NCBI GenBank assembly: GCA_944739405.2
Contig: OX123186.2
Location: forward strand, 93,103,034-93,167,033
From: Euclidia mi
Lineage: Eukaryota > Arthropoda > Insecta > Lepidoptera > Erebidae
Direction of reading: 5' to 3'
Length of the DNA: 64,000 bases
The translations under genes were made by a program, and so were the position numbers. The notes under the pieces were generated by a model. It did not search any database and had not been told where the DNA came from. It worked only from the letters and a program-made list of their open reading frames with translations. Positions 55,101-64,000 of the stretch are shown here, piece by piece (within the stretch, counting starts at the first letter, position 1; every line of letters starts with the position of its first letter).

Positions 55101-58100
55101 ATGTACTCATATATTTTGAATAACAGTAATCACATAGAGGACGACGCTGTGCGTGCCTTTCATGTTTTGTTAGCCCAACATACGTCGTTCCGACCGAGAG
55201 AGGTGTCTCTTTTTTACTACCCGGAGTTGATAGAGCCTGTGCTTCAAGACGCATCTCATTTACAGATTATATATGGAGGGGAGATTGGAGCTGGAGTTAT
55301 AGGACACTGGACGTGCATTTATTACATTAATGGAATATTACGAGTTTATGATAGTTTATATGATTGTTTAAGCCCTTCGCAACAAGTTTATGTAAACTCA
55401 TTATTTCCATATTTGGATTACACCAAAATACAATATCCCAGTGTTCAACAACAACTAAATACCATTGACTGTGGTGTGTTTGCCATTTGTTTTGCCACTT
55501 CATTGGCATTGAAAGTAAATCCGTCTAATATTAATTACGTAGCTGCCGACATGCGACAACATTTATTCCAAATGCTGTCTAGTAATGTATTGGAGCTTTT
55601 TCCGTCTACTACTACTGTAAGAAGAGTTTCTGGCCGCCCACCCGCAAATTTATTCCGAAGCATACAAACAACAAAACAAAAATTAACCATTGAAGCAAAT
55701 AAAAAAAAAATGAAAAGGTCTCAAAACAGGTCTCAAACAGAACAGTCCCAGGTTATTGGAAGTCCTACATATACCTCAGATGGTACTCAAAAAGCTGGAA
55801 GTCCTACATTTACCTCAGATGGTACTCAAAACGCTGGAAGTCCTACATTCACCTCAGATGGTACTCAAAAAGCTGAAAGTCCTACATTTACTGCTGAAAA
55901 TATTGACAGTTCTACATTCACAGATAATACGCAACAAATTGAAACCGCCCGATCTAGTTTAACATTAACCGATAAGACTACTCAGGAATTTGAAAGTCTG
56001 TCAGTAACGCGTACTACTTATGAAACCACCGAGGAAATATGTCCAGTTAATCTTAAAAGACCTAGCCTAGAAATGGGAGAGTCATTAGCTAAACGTAAAA
56101 GGTCAAATCATAATTATACACAGACTAGGCAAAAATCTAACTCGGCAGCTCGTCGGGCCAGTCGTCAGATTTCCGGTGTCAGGCAAGCAGAGCAAGAACG
56201 TAACACCCAAGCTCACTGCACTGCCCGCTCAAACCCTGTCTTTCGGGAAGTCGAGCAACAACGTGACAAGCACGCTCATTGCATTGCTCGCTTAAACCCT
56301 ATTTATCGAGACAACGAGCAACAGCGTAACACGCAGGCTCACCGCATTGCTCGTCAAGATACGCATTATTCACAAATTGAGCGATATAGAAATAGTAGGG
56401 CTCGACAGTCAGCACGGTTAGATTCTATTCAAGAATGGGAAAACGTTACTCAAAAATATCTCAGTAACATAAAAGATGGACATACCCATCCTTGTTCATG
56501 TTGCGGCAGGTTATGGCACAAAAATTCTGTAAGAAAGCTTACAAAACATGCCATTTCAACAAAATATAATGCAGACTTTGTATCAACTGTATTTTATTTG
56601 AACCCCGCGGACAATTATGCAGAGTTTTGTGGCACATGTGCTAAATATATTTCTAAAGGGCAAATACCGCGGCTAGCGGTAGTAAATGGATTAAAATTTC
56701 CAGATATCCCAGACGTCTTGAAAGAACTCTCTCCAATGGAAGAAAGATTGGTTAGTCCCCGCCACGTATTCTTGAAAATAATTCGTAAAGGTCAAGGATT
56801 AGGATATCAGCATGGTCTATCAGGGAATGTCGTAAATGTACCTGTAAACGTGAATAATATGGTAAGAGCTCTACCTCGATTAATACATGACGATAACATT
56901 ATTACCGTAGAATTAAAACGTAAATTTTGTTACAAGCATGGACGAAAAGAGCAAGTCCGACCAGAAATGATACGGCGTGCTGCAGAATACTTAGTGACAT
57001 GTGATTTATTTCGCAAATATAACATAGAGTTGGAAAATTCTTGGAAAAATAATGAACCTGAAGAGACCGTTGAATGTACATGTCACTTACTAAATGATGA
57101 GAAGGGCAATAATGGTGAGTCTAGTGTTATTAATCCTGGAGGAACAGAAACTCTGTTAGATAACAATCAAGATTTAATAATAGTAATGGCACCTGGAGAG
57201 GGTGAGAGGCCCATTTCTTTGCTTTTTGATCCACATCTTGAAGAACTTGCATTCATAAAAGTACATTGCGGTGTTGAAAGGAAATTTCATGTCAACTTAA
57301 CTCATTCTGATATTACTCGATCAGAAATCTCCAGGATCGATAGGCGCGCTGTTAGACCTGATTACCTTTTTACTGCTCTAAAGAAACAACAAACTATTGC
57401 TGTAAAAAATAACATTACAACCTGTTTGCGAAAAAAAACCGTCAAAGGCGCGCCAGTGCTTGCTTGCAATGTGCTTCAAAATAATTTTGTCGACAATTTA
57501 GTTCAGCATGATGACGGATATCGGGTCCTTAGCGGAATAAGGAGTTCTCCTGCTCACTGGGAGAGTGAAAAGAAGAAGTTATTAGCAATGGTAAGACAAT
57601 TCGGTGTTCCATCATTGTTTTTAACTTTATCGGCTGCCGAAATGCAATGGACGCCTTTATTAGTATTGCTCAGTGAAGTAGTCGATAACAAAAAAATTAC
57701 TGAAATTGAAGCAGAAAATTTGTCATACGCAACAAAAGCTAGATTGATACAATCTGATCCCTTCATTTGTACAACATATTTTGAAACAAAGCTTAAAGAA
57801 ATACAAAAAACTTGGTCATGTCCAGCTGGTCCTTTCATAAATTATAAGATCACTCATTTCTTTTATCGTATTGAATTTCAACATAGAGGATCGCCTCATG
57901 CCCATATGATGTTATGGTTAGACGAAGCTCCCACTTTTGTTCCCGGTGATGCAACATCTGCTCGAGAAATTTCGAGATTTGTAGACAGTATAATTTCTTG
58001 TGATGGCAGTGATATATCTGATGAATTGAAACGAATACAATTACACAAACATACACATACCTGTAGGCCTACTGCGGATCGCTTATGTCGCTTTGGAATA

Positions 58101-61100
58101 CCATTTTACCCTATGAATAAAACTAGAGTAATTATTGAGCTTCCGAAAGATAATTCAGCGTACAAAAAAGCTAAAGAAACGGCAGCGGTAATCCAAGAGA
58201 AAATGCAAAATATTCCAGAAGAAATAAACTCGTTTGAAAAGTTTTTAGACTGGATTGGTGTTAATTTTGAAGATTATATTTTAGCAATTAGAAGTTCTTT
58301 AAAACGACCTACAGTTTTTTTGCAACGGAGACCGCAGGATGTATTTACTAATCCTTATAGTAAAAAAATTTTAACTTTACACAAAGCTAACATGGATATA
58401 CAATTTATACTAGACCCATTTGCGTGCGCAGTTTACATAGTTGACTACATTAACAAGGCTGATAGAGGGATGTCACGTCTTTTGCGAGAAGCTTTGAACG
58501 AAGCTAAAAATGGCAATAAAAACGTTAAGGAGTCATTACGGTCAGTTTCAAATATATTTTTAAACTCCAGTGAGATTTCTGCTCAAGAAGCCATCTACAT
58601 TCTCGCTGGTATACCGTTATCTAGAGCTAGCGAAGCTGAAATGTACATAAACACAAGTTTGCCACAGGAACGAGTGCATATCCTTAAAAGTCATCTTGAA
58701 TTACAGAACCTTGCCCCTAATTCACCAGATGTTTTTCAAAAGGGTAATATTGACTATTACTCAAAACGACCACTATCATTAGAAAATATAAGCCTGTCTT
58801 ATTTTGTGGCATATTACACTTATTCTAAAAATAGACAATCAGCTAGTTCAGTAAAGCCTCTCAACAATGATTCTCAACTGATTGAGAATACTCAGATCGT
58901 TGATGAAGAGGAAGGAAGCTGGATTCCTTTACAAGATCATTTAGGATTTATACGAAAAAGAACCAAGCCACGAGTAATACGATTTCGTCGATACAGTTAC
59001 GTTGATGACCCAGACAATTTCTACAGGGAACAATTAATGCTCTATACCCCTTGGCGAAACGAAGATGAAGAACTACTAAATCCCAACGTAGACATTAAAA
59101 ACAAATTTGAAGAACATAAGGAAATAATAAAAACAGGAAGCATAGAATTCAATAAGTTAGGTGATGCTGAAATGTTTGACAGATTGTTAACAGAAATAAG
59201 GAATGTAGAGTTAATAGCCGAAGAAGACGTCCAAGGAAGGGGAGTCAATGACGGGGCCTTTGAGGGATATGAATTTGAAACTCAAATTGGAGATGTGGAA
59301 TCCGATTTGATGCCTGGTGTAAATCCAGGACCTCAATTGTGTGGCGACCCAAGTACATTTATTGCGCAACCACCACAGATGTCAGAGGATGGTTTTTTAA
59401 ATCTTTGTAGAAAATTAAATAATGCACAAAGAGACATATTGCTCCACATCTATCAGCACTTTTCTGTAACCTCGCCATCGCCACTGAATCTATTTATCAG
59501 TGGGGGGGCTGGTGTGGGCAAAAGTGTATTGATAAAAGCGATTCACCAATGCTTGACTCTTTTATTTAACAGAGAACCTGGTAGTAATCCCGATGACCTA
59601 AAAATTATTTTGTCCGCTTTTACCGGTAAAGCTGCGTTTGGAATTGGGGGCCAAACAATACATAGTGCACTAGGACTTCCAGTGTCCCAAGCAGGCAATA
59701 TTTTGCCAGAGCTTTCACCAAGTGTAGCTAACACTCTTGCTACAAAACTAGCAAAACTCCGTTTAATTATAATTGATGAAATCTCCATGTTAGGATCCAG
59801 GACATTACATCAAGTTAATCGTAGGCTTCAGCAAATATTCCATTCTTCTATATTTTTTGCGGGAATTTCTGTAATAGTAGTTGGGGACTTAAGGCAGTTG
59901 CCACCGGTTGGTGATAACTGGGTATTTCAAGCTAATGCTCGAAATCCACTAGCAGCTATAGCAGGCACGCCGCTTTGGGATTTATTTGTATTGACAGAAT
60001 TGCATGAAATAATGCGTCAAAAAGATGATGCAGCCTTTGCCGCAGCATTGAATAATATGGCCAGTGGGTCGATGACACCGGAAGATATAGATTTAATAAA
60101 AAGTAGATGTTTCACCAATTCATCTCTTCCAAACTCATGTGAAGGAGCAGTTCACCTATACAGCAGTAACCGCGAAGTAGATGATCACAACAATAGAGTT
60201 TTGTCAACAATGAATTCTGAAGGAACGTTATCCCGCGCTGTGGATAGTGTATGTGGCGAGTCGAATTCGAGTATGAAGGCTAAAGCATTAGATACAGTGG
60301 CCAAGCTACCTACCCAGCAAACCTATGGTTTGCCCAAAAATATAACGTTAAAAGTCGGAGCAAAGTACATGATTACAGTCAACATTGATACATCAGATGG
60401 ATTAGTAAATGGATCTACAGGAAAATTGACTGCAATCGATTTTGCTGTAAACAAGTCTACTGCTGAAAGGAGGCCTCTCAGACTTTGGTTATGTTTTGAT
60501 GATGCAAATATAGGGAAATTGAAAAGGTCACGGAGCTCTACATCTCTCCCTCATCACAAGACAAGACTAAAAAACAATTGGACTCCAATCGACCCAGTCA
60601 CATATACTATTAAAAGATATAAATCTTCTAATTTGCAAGTTCGTCGTAGTCAGTTCCCACTGGTTCCAGCCGAGGCTATTACAATACACAAAAGCCAGGG
60701 GTCTACCCTAGAAAAAGTAGTTGTACACATAAAGCCCGGTATTTTGAGGTCAATGTTATACGTTGCTTGTTCACGTGCCACCTGCGCTCAAGGTTTATAT
60801 ATTGTGACTGAATCTTTCCGTCCTCCACGTCCACCATCTGACCAAGATTCCGTTGTGGTGGAAATGAGAAAGCTGAGGCTAAATCCATTAAAACCCACAT
60901 ATAGATTTTTAAGAGAGCCACACATATTATGTCAAATTATATTTCATAACGTTCAATCCCTACGTAAGCACTTGCGAGATATAGTATGTGATCCTCAGAT
61001 AATGGTCTCCGATGTTTACTTAGCAGTCGAAACTTTCAGCTGCCTTGAAGATTCCTTTGATTTAGACAACTTTAATGAAATAATTAGAACAGATGGCCCT

Positions 61101-61547
61101 AAACAGTATTCTGCGAACCCTGGTTTTGGAGTATGTGCATGGGCAAAAGATCATCATCAATGTTGTAACCCGCAAGCTTACAGCGACTCTGTCAGAGGTG
61201 AACACTGCGAAGCGGTATCTCTGGAACTAAACAATGTGAAGATTATAGCTTTGTATAGGTCGTGTAAATGCCCTGACAGTCTCGCTGTTTGTTTTGTAAG
61301 TAATTTGTTACCGCTAAATAACAATCCTTGCATAATATTTGGAGATTTTAATGAAGACTATCTCTGTAATGTCAATACTGCGGTATTCAAATTATTACAT
61401 AATGCAGGTTATAAATCTTTATTACCGCCGCTTGCCTCTACACGTGGTGGTACTCAGATAGATAACATTTTTTCCAACTTCCCCTGTGAAGTTGGGTTTT
61501 ATAACTCTTTCTTCAGTTACCATCGCCCAATGTGGGCCCGTTTTTAG
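55101..61547 (+). CDS. Helentron protein: Ulp1-like protease, Rep (HUH), helicase, APE-like endonuclease
   Basis: 2148 residues, one open exon, ATG preceded by CATCAAA. Domains: residues 1-170 C48/Ulp1-like cysteine protease (G-H-W near 66, Y-D-S near 83, Q-L-N-T-I-D-C-G near 116-124); 13-residue tandem repeats near 220-262; Arg/Gln/His-rich repeats near 365-445; Cys zinc region from about 462; Rep with Q-H-R-G-S-P-H-A-H (about 923) and the Tyr motif Y-I-V-D-Y-I-N-K (about 1111); PIF1-type helicase with G-G-A-G-V-G-K-S (about 1467), I-D-E-I-S-M, G-D-L-R-Q-L-P-P-V and H-K-S-Q-G-S (about 1862); C-terminal endonuclease with A-V-E-T-F and G-D-F-N-E-D (about 2080). The last endonuclease motif is S-Y-H-R-P where S-D-H is usual, so nicking by that domain may be impaired. 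Confidence 0.88.
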   Translation: MYSYILNNSNHIEDDAVRAFHVLLAQHTSFRPREVSLFYYPELIEPVLQDASHLQIIYGGEIGAGVIGHWTCIYYINGILRVYDSLYDCLSPSQQVYVNSLFPYLDYTKIQYPSVQQQLNTIDCGVFAICFATSLALKVNPSNINYVAADMRQHLFQMLSSNVLELFPSTTTVRRVSGRPPANLFRSIQTTKQKLTIEANKKKMKRSQNRSQTEQSQVIGSPTYTSDGTQKAGSPTFTSDGTQNAGSPTFTSDGTQKAESPTFTAENIDSSTFTDNTQQIETARSSLTLTDKTTQEFESLSVTRTTYETTEEICPVNLKRPSLEMGESLAKRKRSNHNYTQTRQKSNSAARRASRQISGVRQAEQERNTQAHCTARSNPVFREVEQQRDKHAHCIARLNPIYRDNEQQRNTQAHRIARQDTHYSQIERYRNSRARQSARLDSIQEWENVTQKYLSNIKDGHTHPCSCCGRLWHKNSVRKLTKHAISTKYNADFVSTVFYLNPADNYAEFCGTCAKYISKGQIPRLAVVNGLKFPDIPDVLKELSPMEERLVSPRHVFLKIIRKGQGLGYQHGLSGNVVNVPVNVNNMVRALPRLIHDDNIITVELKRKFCYKHGRKEQVRPEMIRRAAEYLVTCDLFRKYNIELENSWKNNEPEETVECTCHLLNDEKGNNGESSVINPGGTETLLDNNQDLIIVMAPGEGERPISLLFDPHLEELAFIKVHCGVERKFHVNLTHSDITRSEISRIDRRAVRPDYLFTALKKQQTIAVKNNITTCLRKKTVKGAPVLACNVLQNNFVDNLVQHDDGYRVLSGIRSSPAHWESEKKKLLAMVRQFGVPSLFLTLSAAEMQWTPLLVLLSEVVDNKKITEIEAENLSYATKARLIQSDPFICTTYFETKLKEIQKTWSCPAGPFINYKITHFFYRIEFQHRGSPHAHMMLWLDEAPTFVPGDATSAREISRFVDSIISCDGSDISDELKRIQLHKHTHTCRPTADRLCRFGIPFYPMNKTRVIIELPKDNSAYKKAKETAAVIQEKMQNIPEEINSFEKFLDWIGVNFEDYILAIRSSLKRPTVFLQRRPQDVFTNPYSKKILTLHKANMDIQFILDPFACAVYIVDYINKADRGMSRLLREALNEAKNGNKNVKESLRSVSNIFLNSSEISAQEAIYILAGIPLSRASEAEMYINTSLPQERVHILKSHLELQNLAPNSPDVFQKGNIDYYSKRPLSLENISLSYFVAYYTYSKNRQSASSVKPLNNDSQLIENTQIVDEEEGSWIPLQDHLGFIRKRTKPRVIRFRRYSYVDDPDNFYREQLMLYTPWRNEDEELLNPNVDIKNKFEEHKEIIKTGSIEFNKLGDAEMFDRLLTEIRNVELIAEEDVQGRGVNDGAFEGYEFETQIGDVESDLMPGVNPGPQLCGDPSTFIAQPPQMSEDGFLNLCRKLNNAQRDILLHIYQHFSVTSPSPLNLFISGGAGVGKSVLIKAIHQCLTLLFNREPGSNPDDLKIILSAFTGKAAFGIGGQTIHSALGLPVSQAGNILPELSPSVANTLATKLAKLRLIIIDEISMLGSRTLHQVNRRLQQIFHSSIFFAGISVIVVGDLRQLPPVGDNWVFQANARNPLAAIAGTPLWDLFVLTELHEIMRQKDDAAFAAALNNMASGSMTPEDIDLIKSRCFTNSSLPNSCEGAVHLYSSNREVDDHNNRVLSTMNSEGTLSRAVDSVCGESNSSMKAKALDTVAKLPTQQTYGLPKNITLKVGAKYMITVNIDTSDGLVNGSTGKLTAIDFAVNKSTAERRPLRLWLCFDDANIGKLKRSRSSTSLPHHKTRLKNNWTPIDPVTYTIKRYKSSNLQVRRSQFPLVPAEAITIHKSQGSTLEKVVVHIKPGILRSMLYVACSRATCAQGLYIVTESFRPPRPPSDQDSVVVEMRKLRLNPLKPTYRFLREPHILCQIIFHNVQSLRKHLRDIVCDPQIMVSDVYLAVETFSCLEDSFDLDNFNEIIRTDGPKQYSANPGFGVCAWAKDHHQCCNPQAYSDSVRGEHCEAVSLELNNVKIIALYRSCKCPDSLAVCFVSNLLPLNNNPCIIFGDFNEDYLCNVNTAVFKLLHNAGYKSLLPPLASTRGGTQIDNIFSNFPCEVGFYNSFFSYHRPMWARF

Positions 61548-61747
61548 TACCGTGTGAAACTGATGTTATTATTAATAATGACCATTATGGGCAACTACGG
61601 AACCCTACATTGCGCGTGGCCCGACACGCACTTGGCCGGTTTTTTAATGTAATGGTAAGGAAATGAGTTTGGCACAAATGAAGTAAATAAAACCGGTAAA
61701 TTGTTATAGCGCCTTTTAAAATGTCTTTTAGCGGTAAAGCTGCCTTT

Positions 61748-61858
61748 TACATACATAGACTCACGCCTGTTTCCCGGAGGGGTAGGCAGAGACTACGGAA
61801 CGCCATTTGCAACGATACTGACATACCTGTCTTGCTTCATTCACTCCCAACAAGCTAC
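61748..61858 (-). repeat. LINE 3' tail fragment (minus)
   Basis: CATACATAGACTCACGCCTGTTTCCCGG..ACGATACTGACATACC, the reverse complement of the tails at 23735-23868 and 27850-27990. Confidence 0.75.
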
Positions 61859-62064
61859 CTTTTATAGAAAGATTTAAAAAAAATCCCTGTCCACAATAAA
61901 GTGTTAAATAATAAATAATAGGTATAAGTAAATTAAACTTAAATTGCCTTGCCTAACTGTCACGGAAACATATCGTTTTATGAAACGTCGGTAGACTCTG
62001 ATTCCAAATTGTCGGCTTTTGCTGTCAGCGACACAGTCATTCTTATTGTTTTAAAGTGTTCCAG

Positions 62065-62249
62065 GTGTATTCATGCGCAACCGCTGCGGAAACAGAGCAC
62101 TCTACTTTATGGGCCAACGGTACAACAAAGCTCACGAAAGAAATAACAAAGTATCTTGGAGATGTATAAAAAAGAACAACGGCTGCAGATCTACAGTTGT
62201 CACATATATAGACAATATCATACAGTACACAGAACACAACCATGACTAA
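62065..62249 (+). CDS. mod(mdg4): E19: alternative 3' exon with FLYWCH finger
   Basis: Acceptor CAG 62062-62064; GT completes the split codon. Order: V-F-M-R-N-R-C-G-N, G-Q-R-Y-N-K-A-H-E, S-W-R-C, six residues, Cys, R-S-T-V-V-T, and E-H-N-H-D before TAA 62247-62249. All ligands are intact. AATAAA (62248-62253) overlaps the stop codon itself. It is the duplicate of E20, 1 kb downstream (shared R-Y-N-K-A-H-E-R and N-N-G-C-R-S). No ATG ORF covers it on this strand. Confidence 0.87.
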
Positions 62250-62295
62250 TAAAATGATTTTCGTATTCATTTTGTAAATCATGGTTGTGTTCTGT
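62229..62295 (+). repeat. 17-bp inverted repeat over the E19 stop codon
   Basis: ACAGAACACAACCATGA (62229-62245) is exactly reversed at 62279-62295, with the stop codon and poly(A) signal in the 33-nt loop. In RNA this places the H-N-H codons in a stem. Confidence 0.85.
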
Positions 62296-62299
62296 AAAT

Positions 62300-63063
62300 C
62301 TTGTTTTTGTTGATCTTCGAAAATGTGTATAAAAAATGAAGGCTCGCGTTTAAATGATTTGGAAACCAAATATCTTGTTGCGTTATTTAATTTTATATTA
62401 TTTAAAGCTATTTTAAGAAAGTATTCTACTAAGCAAAAACTTAAAGTGTCATTAAGATTAAGATTATTGTTGAAATAGCTTATTTGAAATTTTCGGGGAT
62501 CAACCATGGATGCGTTATTATATCATAGAATCAACAAATTAAAATAAAGTGACAGCGATGCAATATCACTGTTTTCCATTCGAGGAATGAGTGAGACACG
62601 AGGTCAGAAATTTTCGGAAAACTAAAAAGAAATTAATAATATCCTACATTAATTAATGTCCTACCAAATTATTAACTGGCAAATATGACGAAACTCTAAA
62701 TACTGTACATTTTGTATGACTGTGTGTACATTTAACCATATACAGCAAAAACTGACAGAAGACTAACCGGTCCTATGCAAATGACATAAAGTCATAAAAA
62801 CCAACAACAATATAACGAGGAAATTCAAAGACGTAAAGCTGTTACGATGTAGTGAGTTGCCTTTGCGGTCAATGTGAACGCACAAGTCCGTATGATTTGA
62901 CTTCTACAATCTGGCGTAGATAAACGTGCCATGCAAACTATATTGATTTTTAATCTTTATATCTATTTGACAAATGCCTGGACACTGGATTTAACAAAAT
63001 TTCAATCTTGCATTTATTAACACAAATATCTCAATACGTTTATTTAAACTGTTATTTTTTCAG
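62300..63063. other. spacer between duplicated exons
   Basis: AT-rich intron-like sequence, no bounded repeat or extra exon found. Confidence 0.5.
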
Positions 63064-63251
63064 GCGTATTCGTGCACAATCGCTATGGAAATAGAACTCT
63101 CTTATTCATGGATCAAAGATATAACAAGGCTCACGAAAGGAAAGGCAGAGTAACTTGGAGATGTGTGAAGAGGAACAATGGGTGCCGATCTATAGTAGTC
63201 ACGTATATGGACAATGTTATACGATATACTGACCATAACCATGATCAATGA
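63064..63251 (+). CDS. mod(mdg4): E20: alternative 3' exon with FLYWCH finger
   Basis: Acceptor CAG 63061-63063 after GTTATTTTTT; GC completes the split codon. Order: V-F-V-H-N-R-Y-G-N, D-Q-R-Y-N-K-A-H-E, T-W-R-C, six residues, Cys, R-S-I-V-V-T, and D-H-N-H-D-Q before TGA 63249-63251. All ligands are intact. Close paralogue of E19: the two differ mainly in the lead and near the G-R-Y loop, so the duplication is among the younger ones in the array. Confidence 0.88.
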
Positions 63252-63849
63252 ATATTTTAAGGCATTTTCTTTTCCAGAAAAGAAATATTACGAAAATGTG
63301 ATCTTTGGTCTATTCTGTGTTAATTAGATAGTGTTGTGTCAATGTATTTCAATATTTAATTTCAATATTGATAAACAAGAGATCTTATATTGTGTATTGT
63401 ATTTTTATGTATTTACTATAGAATTATAGAGTTCTATTCTGAACGGATAACACCTTTTAAATAATGTAATGTGCAAACGAATACTAAGCTTGAGTTTCAT
63501 ATAGTCAGCTAAGTCAAACTTTTTAATTTGTTTGCCAATATTTTAACAAAGGTATAATAATTAATAATAATCAATTAGTTAGAGTAGTTTAAGTAAATAA
63601 TTTTTCGATTTTTTATAATTGCGAGATGGTGTTTGACCGTGATTTGTATTTTAACTGAATGATTATATTTGTTTTACTTGCGAGATAGAGCGCGACAGTG
63701 ATTTTTTTATTAAATTTAATGTGCCATTACTTGCAATTTTGTATAATAAATCTTTATTGGACATTCTCTTACATAAAATATTATTGAAATGTTCGTTATC
63801 ATAATTCAAGGAAATATGAAAAGTTAAATACATTGTATTGACTTTTTAG
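63252..63849. other. spacer
   Basis: AT-rich, includes GCGAGATAG/GCGAGATGG short repeats near 63625-63690. No exon found. Confidence 0.5.
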
Positions 63850-64000
63850 ATGTGTTCAAAAAAGCTGATAACGAGTCCACAACATCTTCGGCAAATACAG
63901 AAAGCTTGACTTTTATAAAAAGAAATGGTGGTGTGGTGTTATTGAGGGATGGTTACCAATACACAAAAAAGAGGGAAAATAAAAATGGATGGAGCCATTG
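63850..64000 (+). CDS. mod(mdg4): E21: alternative 3' exon with FLYWCH finger, cut by window edge
   Basis: Acceptor TAG 63847-63849 after TTGACTTTT; AT completes the split codon. Lead V-F-K-K-A-D, a Ser/Thr-rich linker of about 12 residues not seen in other exons, then K-R-N-G-G, R-D-G-Y-Q-Y-T-K-K and N-G-W-S-H at the edge. The Cys and His ligands lie beyond 64000. G-Y-Q-Y and the shared phase support the call. Confidence 0.72.

Larger units (their letters stand above)
53276..61645 (+). mobile_element. autonomous Helentron (Helitron2) element
   Basis: About 8.4 kb. The left end is a T run then AGGGTTCCGTAGT (53281-53293). The right end carries its exact complement ACTACGGAACCCT (61594-61606), then a stem-loop (GCGTG 61614-61618 with CACGC 61625-61629), CTTGGCCGG and a T run. 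Subterminal inverted repeats plus a 3' stem-loop and T-rich target are the published signature of Helentrons and their HINE derivatives. The internal ORF fuses Rep, helicase and endonuclease, as Helentrons do. Exact end bases are inferred; no target duplication is expected. Confidence 0.78.

Noticed and set aside
62043..62507. 154-residue minus-strand ORF
   Set aside because: It overlaps exon E19, which has a proper acceptor, FLYWCH ligands and a paralogue in E20; the minus ORF has no recognisable domain.
1..64000. FLYWCH exons on the minus strand, as in Drosophila mod(mdg4)
   Set aside because: I looked for the reversed H-x-H, Cys and W-x-C pattern and found none convincing; by-eye reading could miss a degenerate one.

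Overview
This window looks like nuclear DNA from a moth or butterfly. It is AT-rich and shows no bacterial gene layout. It carries Lepidoptera-type repeats: LEP1-like Helitrons ending in CTAG or CTAA, tRNA-derived SINEs, RTE, CR1 and Jockey LINEs, a mariner, and piggyBac and hAT fragments. The organism call is inferred from repeat content and gene structure, not from a species marker.

The host content is a long one-strand array of short 3'-terminal exons, each encoding one FLYWCH zinc finger. I count 21 exons on the plus strand (E1 to E21; E21 runs off the right edge) plus one possible relic at 747-882. Every exon has an AG acceptor after a pyrimidine-rich or T-rich tract, then two bases that complete a split codon (a phase-1 junction), a block of about 60 residues with G-Y-R-Y, W-x-C, a second Cys and H-x-H, and its own stop codon. 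Many have a poly(A) signal close behind. This is the architecture of mod(mdg4), where one shared BTB-domain 5' part is joined to many alternative FLYWCH 3' exons, by trans-splicing in Drosophila. The shared 5' exons are not in this window. Thirteen exons keep all zinc ligands. E2, E4, E9, E12 and E13 have altered ligands. E14 is frameshifted. E18 is dead: it has TAG at the Trp codon and a 0.6 kb retroposon inside it. Pairs E5/E6, E13/E14 and E19/E20 look like local tandem duplicates.

The spacers are filled by transposons, several with exact boundaries. (1) At about 1.0-11.6 kb a decayed Jockey/CR1-type LINE (minus) is split by a gypsy element (2219-9162) with 388-bp LTRs, CAAC target duplications and a textbook A AAA AAC slippery site at the gag stop. 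(2) At 32457-35705 lies a near-complete RTE LINE with a 13-bp target duplication. (3) Three copies of a GC-rich poly(A) retroposon occur (18317-18780, 35734-36341, 51619-52230), each with 14-15 bp target duplications. (4) At 40.2-47.9 kb there are LINE fragments, a mariner and a truncated CR1 LINE. (5) At 48017-49541 is a hAT-like element with an 8-bp duplication and a piggyBac-like deletion derivative nested in it. (6) At about 53276-61645 is an apparently autonomous Helentron (Helitron2). Its single 2148-residue ORF fuses a Ulp1-like protease, HUH Rep, PIF1-type helicase and an APE-like endonuclease, and it is bounded by 13-bp subterminal inverted repeats and a 3' stem-loop.

Taken together, the window shows an alternative-exon array under birth and death: exons duplicate, diverge at the zinc ligands, decay, and are spread apart or broken by transposons, while splice phase and strand stay constant.
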